A stretch of DNA of 64,000 nucleotides. It comes from Zingiber officinale (Eukaryota; Streptophyta; Magnoliopsida; Zingiberales; Zingiberaceae). The translations under genes and the position numbers were made by a program. The DNA lies in NCBI RefSeq assembly GCF_018446385.1, contig NC_056000.1:35811511-35875510 (forward strand). Direction: 5' to 3'. The notes beneath the pieces were generated by a model. That model saw nothing but the letters and a program-made list of their open reading frames with translations, was not told where the DNA came from and ran no database searches. Of the stretch, positions 1 through 9,995 are shown piece by piece (the stretch's first letter is position 1; each line of letters opens with the position of its first letter).

Positions 1-189
1 CTCGACAACGAAGGCCCCGAGCCGCTCGGCCGGAGGTATACGGATCAAATTGGCGCCAAGCGCTCTAAAAACGGAAGCCCCGTACCATTCGGAAGGGGGT
101 ATATTATCCGAGCCAAGATACTCGACGAAGTGGACCCTGAGCCGTTCGGCCAGGGAGTAATTATCCAAGCTAGACTTGAAAGGAAGGCC

Positions 190-990
190 AAGGTCGGTCG
201 ACCGTAGAGCTGCGCCGATCGGCTATAAATATCCGCGCCGTCTAGCCCAGACGTTAAACCGTAGAGCCGCGCCGACCGGCTATAAAAACCGAGCGGACGA
301 ACCGACGAGCCCCGTCGTTAAAAATCGAGAGCCGCGCCGATCGGCTATAAATATCCGCACCGTCGAGCTCCGACGATAAATATCGAGAGACGAGCCGGCG
401 TCTATAAAAACCGAGCGGACGAACCGACGAGCCCCGTCGTTAAAAATCGAGAGCCGTGCCGATCGGCTATAAATATCCGCGCCGTCGAGCTCCGACGATA
501 AATATCGAGAGACGAGCTGCCTATAAATAATCCGAAGTGACGAACCGACGAGCCCCGTCGTTAAAAATCGAGAGCCGCGCCGATCGGCTATAAATATCCG
601 CGCCGTCGAGCTCCGACGATAAATATCGAGAGACGAGCCGGCGTCTATAAAAACTGAGCGGACGAACCGACGAGCCCCGTCGTTAAAAATCGAGAGCCGC
701 GCCGATCGGCTATAAATATCCGCGCCGTCGAGCTCCGACGATAAATATCGAGAGACGAGCCGGCGTCTATAAATAATCCGAGCGGACGAGCCGACGAGCC
801 CCGTCGTTAAAAATCGAGAGCCGCCGACCGGCTATAAATATCCGGCCGAGCTCCGACGATAAATATCGAGAGACGAGCCGACGCCTATAAATTCCGAGCG
901 GACGAACCGACGAGCCCGTCGTTAAAAATCGAGAGTCACACCGACCGCTATAAATATCCGCGCCGAGCTCCGACGATAAATATCGAGACA
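190..990. repeat. 122-bp tandem satellite, about 6 units
   Basis: The marker CCCGTCGTTAAAA recurs at about 311, 433, 554, 676, 800 and 915, giving steps of 122, 121, 122, 124 and 115 bp. Each unit splits into about four 30-bp subunits: a short GC-rich inverted repeat followed by an A/T spacer such as ATAAATAT or TATAAAAA. Positions 1-189 hold more diverged copies of similar GC hairpins. No real coding capacity is seen; the short ORFs here are repeat translations. Confidence 0.9.
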
Positions 991-1188
991 CTTAAAGTTG
1001 GGACGAGGGAAAATTTCTTGCTAAAATAGAAAGGAGCATAAGATTATCTAATATGCAAGCCAAAAAGTCATTACATAGATAAGCGGGCCGAACGGCTGGA
1101 ATTCAAAAAGTTTCTGAAACGCTCCTCACACATCGAAATCAAAAGAGCGTGGGATGGCGCCCATCACGCCGCCAGATCCTGGGGATAG

Positions 1189-1707
1189 TCACGGCAGACA
1201 GTGACCTTTGGTCTTCAGATAGCCCACCGCCGCCTTGATGGCCTCCTCGAACGTGAGGGATATCTTGTCGGTAAATTTCTCTCCGAAGCCTTCCGAGCGG
1301 AGGAACGCCTTCCTCACTTCGTCCGAGCGGGCCGACTCCCCCTCTTGATACTCCTTGAGCGCGGCATGGGCAGCGTCGCTAGCAGCTTGGAGATCCTTCA
1401 AGTCTCCATCGAATCTTTGGAGATCAGCCGAGCGGCTCTCTTTTTCGGTGGCCAGCAGAGCATCCAGATCCTTGATGCGTTGCTCCAGCCCCCTGATCTC
1501 CACCTTCATGTGGTCCATATCGTTGATGGCCTGTTGCTTCCGAGTGATCGCCGTCTGGATCTCCTTGTCTCGCTGCTTAATCATTGTTTCAAGCCGAACG
1601 ACCTTGCTCGCGGATCGAGGCTCGCTTCCGCTCGGCCTAGCGATTTCTTGCCTTCTCAGCGACCGCCTCGGCCCCCATCGCTTTTTGTTTCTTCGTTCCT
1701 CCTCCAA
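1189..1707 (-). CDS. coiled-coil C-terminal part of the antisense ORF
   Basis: A 172-codon frame, rich in Lys, Glu, Arg and Gln with heptad spacing over about residues 35-125, predicts a long coiled coil. It ends with a conserved-looking tail (EGFGEKFTDKISLTFEEA region). Proteins with the PF04195-like domain often have such coiled-coil C-terminal halves. It lies on the same strand, downstream of the 3202-2240 frame, and the join between the two is unresolved. The plus-strand ORFs over the same bases are shadows. It could also be a separate small protein. Confidence 0.45.
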   Translation of the reverse strand: MEEERRNKKRWGPRRSLRRQEIARPSGSEPRSASKVVRLETMIKQRDKEIQTAITRKQQAINDMDHMKVEIRGLEQRIKDLDALLATEKESRSADLQRFDGDLKDLQAASDAAHAALKEYQEGESARSDEVRKAFLRSEGFGEKFTDKISLTFEEAIKAAVGYLKTKGHCLP

Positions 1708-2239
1708 GCCAACCGATCGCTAATGGCGATCTGCTCCACCCAGTCCAAACACGAACAGGTAAAACTTCAAATAAGAGAGAGAAGAGGGGAAGGGTGCCGG
1801 TGGGTTGAAGGTTGTTGTCACCGAGCTGCCCGGGAGTCAACTTAGCTATCCGACCGAGCATCTATCCAAGCTTGTGCAAGAGGGCCCGCTGTGGTGATCA
1901 TCCGTCAGAAACACCCCGATCGGCGGCATGTACGCCTAAAGGGAGGCGCAGCTTTAAGTAAATTCGCCGCCCCGCCTCCGAGATGGCCCGCCACAGAAGA
2001 GGTGGGTAGCTCGCCAACGTTGAGACGCCTGCCGAGTCCTCAAGGGCCGGACGGCGACTTCCAAGCCGCCTCGGAGAACTCGAGGGGTCGGGTACTCGAG
2101 AGATCGGACAAGACCGCAAGATCCGCACCCCGCCTGTCAGGCTCATCAAGTGTAGAGGCGGGGCGGATTCCGGTCTTCCGAGTGCGTAGCGGCACATCAT
2201 CGGCCGAACGGCCCTCCACTTCAGCTTCACTCGCAGGTT

Positions 2240-3202
2240 CTATATTGCCCGTGGCCTCATCGGGAGGGGCAGGGGCGTCCGGGCTTCTGGGACCGTTGGC
2301 GTCCCCTCACCTTCTTCGCCGGCCGGATCAGCCGGAGCAATGCCCCGTTCGGCGGCCTCCTTGCTCGTCACCGCCTCAATCCGAGCGGTGGCTCTGGCCC
2401 GCCACATGACCTCAGCTGCAGAAGCAGAGAATAAATCAGTTAGAACAAAATAAAGGGGAAGATAGGGAAGCTTACTCATGCTACAAGGCAGATCGGCTGG
2501 TGTAGAAGACAAGCCGAATATATGCATTACTCCTGGGAGAAGCATCTTGTCAATGTGGTAGCGCTGACCGACTAGCTGTTCGGCTGCATGGAGATAGTCT
2601 GCGTCACCTCTAAACTTGCCGAGCTCCGGTTGCGCAGGCATAGCCGTCTGCCACTTGGTGCCGGGAAAGCGTATATAGAAAAAATGCTCTTTCCAGTGTT
2701 TGTTGGAGCTCAGCATATTATCGAAAAGGACGAAGCCTATCCTAGATTGGAAAACAAAGGTGCCCCACTCGGCTTGCTTGGGATAGTAGAAGTAGTGGAA
2801 GATTTTTGGGGTTAAGGGAATGCCGTTCAGTTTGAACAAAACTACCACTCCGCTCAGCAACCTAATAGAATTAGGAACTACTTGGCCGAGCGGAATGCGG
2901 AAATAGTTGCAAACTTCTAAGAAAAACTTGTGAGGAGGAAAACGTAGTCCGGCCAGGAATTGATCCCGGAAGAAGACAACAGTGCCGGGCGGAGGATCGT
3001 TAGGCCGATCGGAAGGCTTGGCTAACACTATTTCGTGGTCGGTCGGTAGGTCATATGCTCTAGTGAGGCGCATGGCGTCTTCCTCGTCGAACCGACTTTC
3101 CATGTTCGAGTACCAAAGACCCGGAGCACCGCCGGTTGACTGCGAGGTACTGGTCATGATCGAAAGGCCAGAATGCGGGATAGAAGAGGATGGTTCAAGC
3201 AA
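2240..3202 (-). CDS. antisense additional ORF of the gypsy element (PF04195-like)
   Basis: The 320-codon frame reads from the ATG at 3202. It has the Arg/Phe/Pro-rich layout of plant 'putative gypsy-type transposon' proteins, for example FPPHKFFLEVCNYF near residue 90 and an aromatic KIFHYFYYPK stretch. The function of the family is unknown. A 60-nt intron with a consensus donor (GTAAGC, 2475-2474) and acceptor (TTCTGCAG, ending 2416) lies in the frame. It has no stop, so both spliced and unspliced forms stay open. The frame ends at 2240 in a Pro/Glu-rich tail; the coiled-coil ORF at 1707-1189 probably belongs to the same transcript after a frameshift or a further intron. Confidence 0.6.
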   Translation of the reverse strand: MLEPSSSIPHSGLSIMTSTSQSTGGAPGLWYSNMESRFDEEDAMRLTRAYDLPTDHEIVLAKPSDRPNDPPPGTVVFFRDQFLAGLRFPPHKFFLEVCNYFRIPLGQVVPNSIRLLSGVVVLFKLNGIPLTPKIFHYFYYPKQAEWGTFVFQSRIGFVLFDNMLSSNKHWKEHFFYIRFPGTKWQTAMPAQPELGKFRGDADYLHAAEQLVGQRYHIDKMLLPGVMHIFGLSSTPADLPCSMSKLPYLPLYFVLTDLFSASAAEVMWRARATARIEAVTSKEAAERGIAPADPAGEEGEGTPTVPEARTPLPLPMRPRAI

Positions 3203-3404
3203 TGGAAGAAAACCGGCTGAAAAGGATGATTAACAGAAAGAAGAATGCGTCTGAAGCGAGAAAAAGGCTCTTACATGCGAGGAAGATGACCGGAAGAAGC
3301 CGTGTGATCGTCAGAAAATCTGAGAACAAAGTCGCCGGCGAGAGGGGGAATGACAGGAGTTTGGAAACGAAGAAGACGAAATGCGGCGGAAACGAAGTCA
3401 AGGG

Positions 3405-3411
3405 TCTTATA
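3405..3411 (-). promoter_or_regulatory. possible TATA box of the antisense ORF
   Basis: On the minus strand the sequence reads TATAAGA, about 200 nt before the ATG at 3202. It would place antisense transcription start inside the element, close to its LTR border. This is inferred from position and motif only. Confidence 0.35.
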
Positions 3412-3528
3412 TCGCCGCCCGGAAACGATCTCCACCGTCCGATCCAGGTCGTCGATATCGAGGTTGTCATCGGATCGTCTGTTTCAAACGGCAGCAGTCC
3501 CATCGGAAGTGACGTAACCGCCATACTC

Positions 3529-4461
3529 TGACAAATGCACGGTCGCCACGTGTCAGCCGGTTATTAGCCGCATTTAATGAGCTCCCCTTACAGTGCGCAG
3601 AGCACGTGAGGGGTAGTGTGGGAGAACAACGGACATCGATTCCCAGAAAATACAAGGCATGGACAAAGTATCGCCGGACAGACTGATATCGCCGCACGGA
3701 TGAGCATCTTTATGCCTGGCCGAGCGGCCTAAGGCAATGATCATGATCGGCAGTCCAGTCAGTCGGACTTTGCCTCCTTCGACTAGACTCGAGAGGAAGG
3801 CAAGTGATCCGGGTAAAAATCCGGAACCCCATAAGGAGTCAACGCCGAGGGAGGTCGATCCAGTGGCTCGCCGGAAAAGGGCGAGCCGACCGGACTCGAA
3901 GAAAGGGAAATCGATAGTAAAGGCACCCTGGTAGGGACCGGTCCGACGCTCAAATAAAGCGGGTAATGACCGAGCGGAAGGAGGTGCCGCCTGGACGGCG
4001 CAAAGAATCAAGGCCGTCCGGACGTCGCCCGCCCGGCAGGTCGGGCGCCCGGTCCGACGGTGGGTAAAAGACGGGACATCTTCTGCCGTCAAATCGTATG
4101 GTTGTGCCATACTTCTAGTCCGACAACGGGTGGTCCCCGTCCCATCAAAGAACATGCCCGACTGTGGCGGTAAGCTCTCGACAAGTGCATACCGTGGTAT
4201 GGGTTCTCGACACGTACGCAGGTGGGCGTGCATCAGTTCCTTCTCCGTCCTATATAAAGAGGCTATTACTTCGCCAGAGGTACGCATGATACAAATTTGG
4301 CAGCCACTTTCTCCACCACTTACCTGACTTGAGCGTCGGAGGACCGTCGCCGGGGCACCCCTCCCGGCTCGGTTTTGTTGTAGGTTCGCCGGAGCACTCG
4401 AGGATCCAGCAGAGAGCGCCACGTGCCCAACGTCCGCTGATTCTTGGTTCGGACAGGATCA
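3529..4461 (+). mobile_element. probable 3' LTR of the gypsy element
   Basis: The segment begins TGACAAATGC, carries a strong TATATAAA box at 4251-4258 and ends ...GGATCA next to an AT-rich junction, so TG...CA ends fit at about 930 bp. GC content falls sharply at the right edge. No second LTR copy lies in the window to fix the left border, and no TSD can be tested. The left end could lie up to a few hundred bp further left. Confidence 0.5.
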
Positions 4462-5219
4462 GTAGAGAAAAATCCCCAATCACAACTTGAATTTTGCATG
4501 CAATCCCCACTCATGAAAAACTTTATTTCCACTCCCTACATGCAAAGTTTTATTTGCTTCAACTCCCTCATGCAAATATTGTGACCTAATTGCCCTTCAG
4601 ATTTTTTAGGTACAAAAGGTCCAAAAATGAGTATAATTTAAAGAAAATCTAGTATATTTTCTATCCAATTGAGTATTATTTAAAGAAAATCTAGTATATT
4701 CGAGTATATTTTAATTAAAATTGTCCTTCATATATTTTAGGTATAAATAATCTAAAAATGAGTATAATTCCTATTAAACTCAGCATTTTAAACTAGAATA
4801 GAGTATATTTTCTATTAAATTGAGTACGACTTTTTTCCTATTTAATATAATTCCTCCTAAATTCAGTATCATTTTAAAAAAATTTAGTATATTTTTCATC
4901 CAATTGAGTATCATTTAAAGAAAAAATCTAATATATTTTACATCTAATTGAGTACCATTTAAAGAAAATCTAATATATTTTTCATCCAATTGAGGTGGAA
5001 AAAGAATCGTACTCAATTGGATAGAAAACATACTAGATTCTAGTTTAATGTATTGAATTTAAGAGGATTTATATTCATTTTTAGACTTTTTATACTTAAA
5101 ATATCAGGGGCAATTAGGTGAGTATATTAGATTAGGGAGTGAAAAGAAAGATTTTTTTCATTAGGGAGTGCATGCAAAATTGTGTTTATCAATGGGGACT
5201 GCATGTAAATTTTCCCTTA
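4462..5219. mobile_element. foldback MITE with long inverted arms
   Basis: The left arm (from about 4466) and the reverse complement of the right end (to about 5216) share an ordered series of blocks: ATTTTGCATGCA, CACTCCCT, CCTAATTGCCC and TATCCAATTGAGTA. The two halves are near mirror images over roughly 350 bp each. The loop and arms contain repeated AGAAAATCTAGTATATTTT-like units. There is no ORF. The superfamily and TSD are unclear; the left arm has lost about 11 bp close to its tip. Confidence 0.7.
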
Positions 5220-5905
5220 AGTTTTTCAGATTTTCATATTATCGTTGATTTTCTTACTTAAACCTTAACCCCCCCCCCCCCACTCTTTTTGGTATTTATC
5301 AAAAAAAATACGCAGACAAATGTGTCAAAAGTGTAAACTCACAAGTAAGCATAGTAAGTAATAAATTTTTAAAAGCCAAAAAAAAATTTCAAGTTGGGGA
5401 AGAGTTAATAAAACTCTTTCAAAGTATTTTGATAGAAATTTTTAGACTTTTCAAAAGGTTTTCAATATTTTAAAAATTGATTTTGCAAAATAAATCATTT
5501 GTAAAAATAAATTTTGCCAGAATCATACGAATTATTTTTCAAAATAGATTTTAAAAACACTTGTGTTTAAAAAAAATTATGTAAAATAATTTTTAGAGTT
5601 TCAATTGTTCAAGACTATTTTTGAAAGTTTTTACAAATTTTCTTTCTAAAATATTTTTGAAAGTATTTTCAAAGAATTTGTCCAAGCAAAATAATTTTGG
5701 AAATATTTTTAAAATAGTTTTCAAACAGAATTTAAAAAGTTATTTTTCACAATGAAAAGATAGCCTTTGTAAGAATTTTATAAAACTTTTCAAAAATTAT
5801 CCAAAGTGTTTTCGAAAACATCTTTCAAAATATATTTAAGCAGTTTTTTAATACAATTTTCAAAATCACTTGCATTTTTTTTTTCATAATAGATAATGAA
5901 AAAAG
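5220..5905 (-). mobile_element. AT-rich inner part of Copia element D (left segment)
   Basis: No gene is seen. It is A/T-rich sequence of short repeated words (TTTTCAAA, AAAATTTT) with a C run at about 5269-5281. On the minus strand that reads as AAAAAGAGT followed by a G run, like the purine stretches near the 3' end of these elements. The same texture resumes at 9996 once element A is removed. The 3' LTR of D is not found in the window. Confidence 0.5.
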
Positions 5906-5910
5906 GATAA

Positions 5911-6837
5911 TGTTGGACCTCGTGATAGTTTTGATGTGATCAACCAAGTTAGTTAGGTCCTGCTGTGTTTGATCCCTGTGTCTGAGTGTGCAGGAGCTTA
6001 GGAACACAGGAAGTCGAGCGGAAGACGCAGCTAGCGAGAAGGACGGCACGGGAAGGGAGCCGACGGGCTCGGTGCGTCCGAAGGACGAGAGAGCTGCGGA
6101 AGAGTACTCCGGTGGGCGTGAAGAGCGTGCGCGGCGTTCGAGGGACGTTAAGCCAGGACGGAAGGCTGCTCGAGGAGAAGGCCGGGAATTGGGTTCGGGT
6201 GAGCCCTATTCCGGTTGGCCACAATCACCCAAAAGATCGGAGCATCGTAAGCCCACGCAAAAGAGCTGAAAAAGGAGCTGTGCTGGAAAATCCAGCTCAA
6301 GGCGCCTTCAACAGTATTGAAGGCGCCTTCAACTTGAAGGCGCCTTCAACTTGAAGGCACCTTCAAGGCTAGTTCAAGGCGCCTTGAACAGTCAAAATTG
6401 ACCGTTTGCGCAGCGGATAAAGTTTTATCCGCTGACCGAGCTGGAGGCGCCTTGAACCCAGTTGGAGGCGCCTTAGACTCTCGGGATAAGATTTCCAGGG
6501 CCTATATAAAGGCCCCTGGAGCTAGGAATTATGATACAACTCAAGCAATCAATCTGTTAGCAATTCCTAAGCAACTAGTGAGCTTCAAAAGTGTAAAAGG
6601 CTTCTCCGCCTTCAGAGAAGGAGATTTTTCTTACTACGCTTTTCTACTGTCCTGGATTAACAACCTCCTTGGTTGTAACCAGGTTAAATCTCTGGTTCTT
6701 TTCCATTCGTGTTTCTTTTTCTGTTTCATTAATTTAGTTGCTGATTTAAATTCTGAGTTGAAATCCGAGGAGGGTATAGTTTGTTTTTTTGTTTTCAGCA
6801 ATTCATCCCCTTCTTGCCGGTCTCCGCTGCACCAACA
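5911..6837 (+). repeat. 5' LTR of element A
   Basis: The LTR is 927 bp with TGTTGG...CCAACA ends. A TATATAAA box lies at 6503-6510. Just upstream, at 6296-6475, are several palindromic GGCGCC hairpins (arms such as AAGGCGCCTTCAA). The 5' LTR has two more 17-bp units of this array than the 3' LTR, exactly accounting for the 34-bp size difference. Confidence 0.95.
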
Positions 6838-6839
6838 AG

Positions 6840-6851
6840 TGGTATCAGAGC
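6840..6851 (+). promoter_or_regulatory. primer binding site of element A
   Basis: TGGTATCAGAGC, complementary to the 3' end of plant initiator-Met tRNA, starts 2 nt after the LTR. This is the standard primer site of plant Copia elements. Confidence 0.95.
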
Positions 6852-6902
6852 CTGATCGCCTCAGAAGGACTAACCGCCAACTGAAGCACTACGATCAAGA
6901 CG

Positions 6903-8340
6903 ATGGCCGGAGCAAACATCCATCCTCCGAAGTTTGACGGAGACTTCGCCACCTGGAAGCGCAAAATGGAGGTATTTTTCAAAACGGATTTTGATATTCT
7001 TATTACAATGAAATATGATTTTGCGAAAGACAAAGAAGAAAACGCCTGGCGCGAGAAGGAGCAAGCCGATTTCGTCGCCAACGAATAGGCGGAGTTCCAC
7101 CTGCTTAGCGTGCTGCCACCACAAGAAGTAAATCGGATCGGAAGCTACGTCTCAGCGAAAGATCTCTGGAAAAATTCCCGGAACTACACGAAGGTACTTC
7201 CGAAGCAAAGCGCGACATCCTCCGGAACCAGTTAACGAACCTCCGGATGAACCAAGGCGAGAAGGTAGCGCAACTCCAAGAGAGAATCAAGGAGCTAATA
7301 ATGCAACTAACGAACCTTGGAGAAGAGGTAACCAACCGGGACTCCATCCGGTACGCGCTCAACGCCTTCCCTAGAACTCCAGAGTGGGCTTCCTTAGTAG
7401 ATGCGTATTACATCTCTAAGGATCTCGAGGTAAGTACTTTAGAACAATTATTTTCTACTTTTGAACTTCACGAATCTCGAGTTTCAGAACCCAACGAAGC
7501 AGAGAAGACAAGTCAGAACATTGCCCTAAAGGCAAAAATAAACAGTTCTGACTCTGAAGCCTCAGTCGACGAATCAGAAGCGGCACTACTGGTAAAACGC
7601 TTCAATAAATTTTTTAGTACTAATAAATTTAAATCGCAGAGGCATGATCGAAAGAAGAGGACGGTTCGCTGCTACAACTGCAACGAAGAGGGACACATCA
7701 AAGATGACTGTCCAAAGCTAAAGAGAAAGGAGAAAGAAAAGGCAAAGCCAAAATACAAGAAACCAGAACCCTCCAAGCACAAGAATCTGAAGGCTACTTG
7801 GTCAGATTCGTCATCCTCCGAATCGGAAGTCGAAGAATTCTCGGGACTAGCACTGATGGCCAACCATCAGAAAGAAGAAACGTCCAGCTCAGAGATGAGC
7901 ATCGATGAAGGGGAGGAACATCAGAAGAAGAAATCAGCAGTGAAGGGGGAGCGTCACCAGACCAGGTAAGTAAGGTACGCAATCTAACCCCAACTCAATC
8001 TTTCAAATTTATCAAGTCTCTTTCTAAAGAGTTAGATCAATTAGAAAAAGAGAATGCTGAACTAAAATTGAACTTAGCAAGAGCATGCCCGTTAGAAATG
8101 TATGATCATCTAAAATCAGAAAATGAAAATTTAAAATTAGAAATTGAAAAATTGAAAAATGATGCATACTTAAAGAAATTTCCAAAGTCAAAAATTAGGA
8201 CTTATGGTAAATTAAATTGGTATATAAGGAAACATCAAGGTCAACTTAGAAAAATACCAAGAAACTATGTACCCCTTAGATTTTTGAATAATCCTGTAGG
8301 AAGGAACCTCTATTTGGTTCCAAAATCTGTGCTTAATTAA
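6903..8340 (+). pseudogene. broken gag of element A
   Basis: Gag forms the virus-like particle and packages the RNA of the element. The ATG at 6903 opens a typical Copia gag start (IHPPKFDGDFATWKRKMEVF). The frame stops with TAG at 7086-7088. It reopens in another frame over 7247-7969 with a UBN2-like middle part and a zinc knuckle CYNCNEEGHIKDDC (7670-7711). After a further frameshift near 7920, an overlapping frame (to 8340) encodes a coiled coil rich in Glu, Asn and Lys. So there is at least one stop and two frame changes. No pol follows. The frame continuity is lost but all gag parts remain in order. Confidence 0.85.
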
Positions 8341-9083
8341 ATTTTCAAAAATTAAAAGCTTATAGTGAGAGAATTAAACATTGAAATTCTTTATGGAAGC
8401 TTTGTCTAAGGAAGTGGTTGTTACTCCAATAACCAAGAAGGCCTAGTGCCTCGCCACGACCTGGAAGCTAAAATATTGGAAGAAAATGTTTAATTAACGT
8501 TTTTGAAAAAGCATTAAACTAGAATCAAATAATGCTTTAAAAGTTTTTAAATCTTTTTAAAATTCTAAAATGTCAGATTGTGAAAATAAAAAAAAAAAAT
8601 ATTTATTGACTTGGAAATTTTTATTGACTTAGAAATTTTTTTATGGAAATTCAAAATTTTGACTTAAAATTTTTTTTGTAGAAAAATTCAATTTGACTGA
8701 GAATTTTTTTTTTCCCTAGAAAATTTTTTTCAGAAAATTCAAAAATTTAACTTAGAAGATTATTTTTTTTAAAATAACTTAGAATTTTTTTTTCATCTTA
8801 GAATTTTTTTTAAAAAAAAAAAAAATTCTATGCATTTTACTTAACTTATTTGTTTCATATTTTCTTAACCCCATTTTTGCTGTGATCAAAGGGGGAGAGA
8901 AAAGTACAAGTTTAGGGGGAGTTAGAAAATTTTTTTTAACATTTCTGTTATTATTTTTATAAAAAGTGTTACAATTTTACTAATTGCAAAAATTATGCAT
9001 AACTTGTTAGTTTAGTAATTTTTCTTTAAAATTACTTTTTATGTCTAGTTTAACCCTAACTTGAATTTGGGTTGATGCACATC
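8341..9083 (+). other. non-coding tail of element A
   Basis: There is no ORF of note. At about 8370-8470 a better-conserved block (GGTTGTTACTCCAATAACCA) resembles blocks in elements D and E. The rest is T/A-rich with many GAATTTTTTT-like runs. The second part contains GGGGGAGAGAAAAGTAC and GGGGGAGTTAG stretches, which are purine-rich tracts of the kind found upstream of the polypurine primer. Confidence 0.6.
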
Positions 9084-9097
9084 AAAAAGGGGGAGAT

Positions 9098-9990
9098 TGT
9101 TGGACCCCGTGGTAGTTTTGATGTGATCAACCAAGTTAGTTAGGTCCTGCTGTGTTTGATCCCTGTGTCTGAGTGTGCAGGAGCTTAGGAAGACAGGAAG
9201 TCGAGCGGAAGACGCAGCTAGCGAGAAGGACGACACAGGAAGGGAGCCGACGGGCTCGGTGCGTCCGAAGGACGAGAGAGCTGCGGAAGAGTACTCCGGT
9301 GGGCATGAAGAGCGTGCGCGGCGTTCGAGGGACGTTAAGCCAGGACGGAAGGCTGCTCGAGGAGAAGGCCGGGAATTGGGTTCGGGTGAGCCCTATTCCG
9401 GTTGGCCACAATCACCCAAAAGATCGGAGCATCGTAAGCCCACGCAAAAGAGCTGAAAAAGGAGCTGTGCTGGAAAATCCAACTCAAGGCGCCTTCAACA
9501 GTATTGAAGGCGCCTTCAAGGCTAGTTCAAGGCACCTTGAACAGTCAAAATTGACCGTTTGCGCAGCGGATAAAGTTTTATCCGCTGACCGAGCTGGAGG
9601 CGCCTTGAACCCAGTTGGAGGCGCCTTAGACTCTCGGGATAAGATTTCCAGGGCCTATATAAAGGCCCCTGGAGCTAGGAATTATGATACAACTCAAGCA
9701 ATCAATCTGTTAGCAATTCCTAAGCAACTAGTGAGCTTCAAAAGTGTAAAAGGCTTCTCCGCCTTCAGAGAAGGAGATTTTTCTTACTACGCTTTTCTAC
9801 TGTCCTGGATTAACAACCTCCTTGGTTGTAACCAGGTTAAATCTCTGGTTCTTTTCCATTCGTGTTTCTTTTTCTGTTTCATTAATTTAGTTGCTGATTT
9901 AAATTCTGAGTTGAAATCCGAGGAGGGTATAGTTTGTTTTTTTGTTTTCAGCAATTCATCCCCCTCTTGCCGGCCTCCGTTGCACCAACA
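9098..9990 (+). repeat. 3' LTR of element A
   Basis: This 893-bp LTR is almost identical to 5911-6837 apart from the loss of two 17-bp GGCGCC units. Its TATATAAA is at 9656-9663. It is preceded by a polypurine tract (AAAAAGGGGGAGAT, 9084-9097) and followed by the GATAA duplication. Confidence 0.95.
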
Positions 9991-9995
9991 GATAA

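Larger units (their letters stand above)
1..4461 (+). mobile_element. 3' part of a Ty3/gypsy (Tat-like) LTR retrotransposon
   Basis: The stretch combines a GC-rich tandem satellite, an antisense ORF of the 'putative gypsy-type transposon' family (PF04195-like) and a plus-strand LTR-like end with a TATA box. Plant Tat-lineage elements (Grande, Retand, Ogre types) are known to carry additional ORFs, some antisense, between pol and the 3' LTR, and satellite-like repeats in the same untranslated region. The pol part would lie left of the window. The lineage assignment is inferred from layout because no reverse transcriptase is visible here. Confidence 0.6.
5911..9990 (+). mobile_element. complete gag-only Copia element A (4.08 kb)
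   Basis: Two direct LTRs (5911-6837 and 9098-9990) begin TGTTGG and end CCAACA. They are flanked by the perfect 5-bp duplication GATAA at 5906-5910 and 9991-9995. The internal 2.26 kb has a tRNA-Met primer site, a broken gag and an AT-rich tail ending in a polypurine tract. No protease, integrase, reverse transcriptase or RNase H is present, so the element is non-autonomous. By eye the LTRs differ at roughly 11 positions plus a 34-bp length change, which suggests a fairly recent insertion. It sits inside element D. Confidence 0.95.

Noticed and set aside
1201..1845. Long plus-strand ORF (214 codons) over the antisense ORF
   Set aside because: It is a shadow of the minus-strand coiled-coil frame in GC-rich DNA. 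Its composition (Leu/Arg/Ser-rich) has no family features.
5986..6354. ORFs of 90-300 codons inside the LTRs of A (5986-6937, 9173-10069)
   Set aside because: They lie in U3/R/U5 of an LTR and cross LTR borders. The proteins have no domain and arise from GC-rich repeats.
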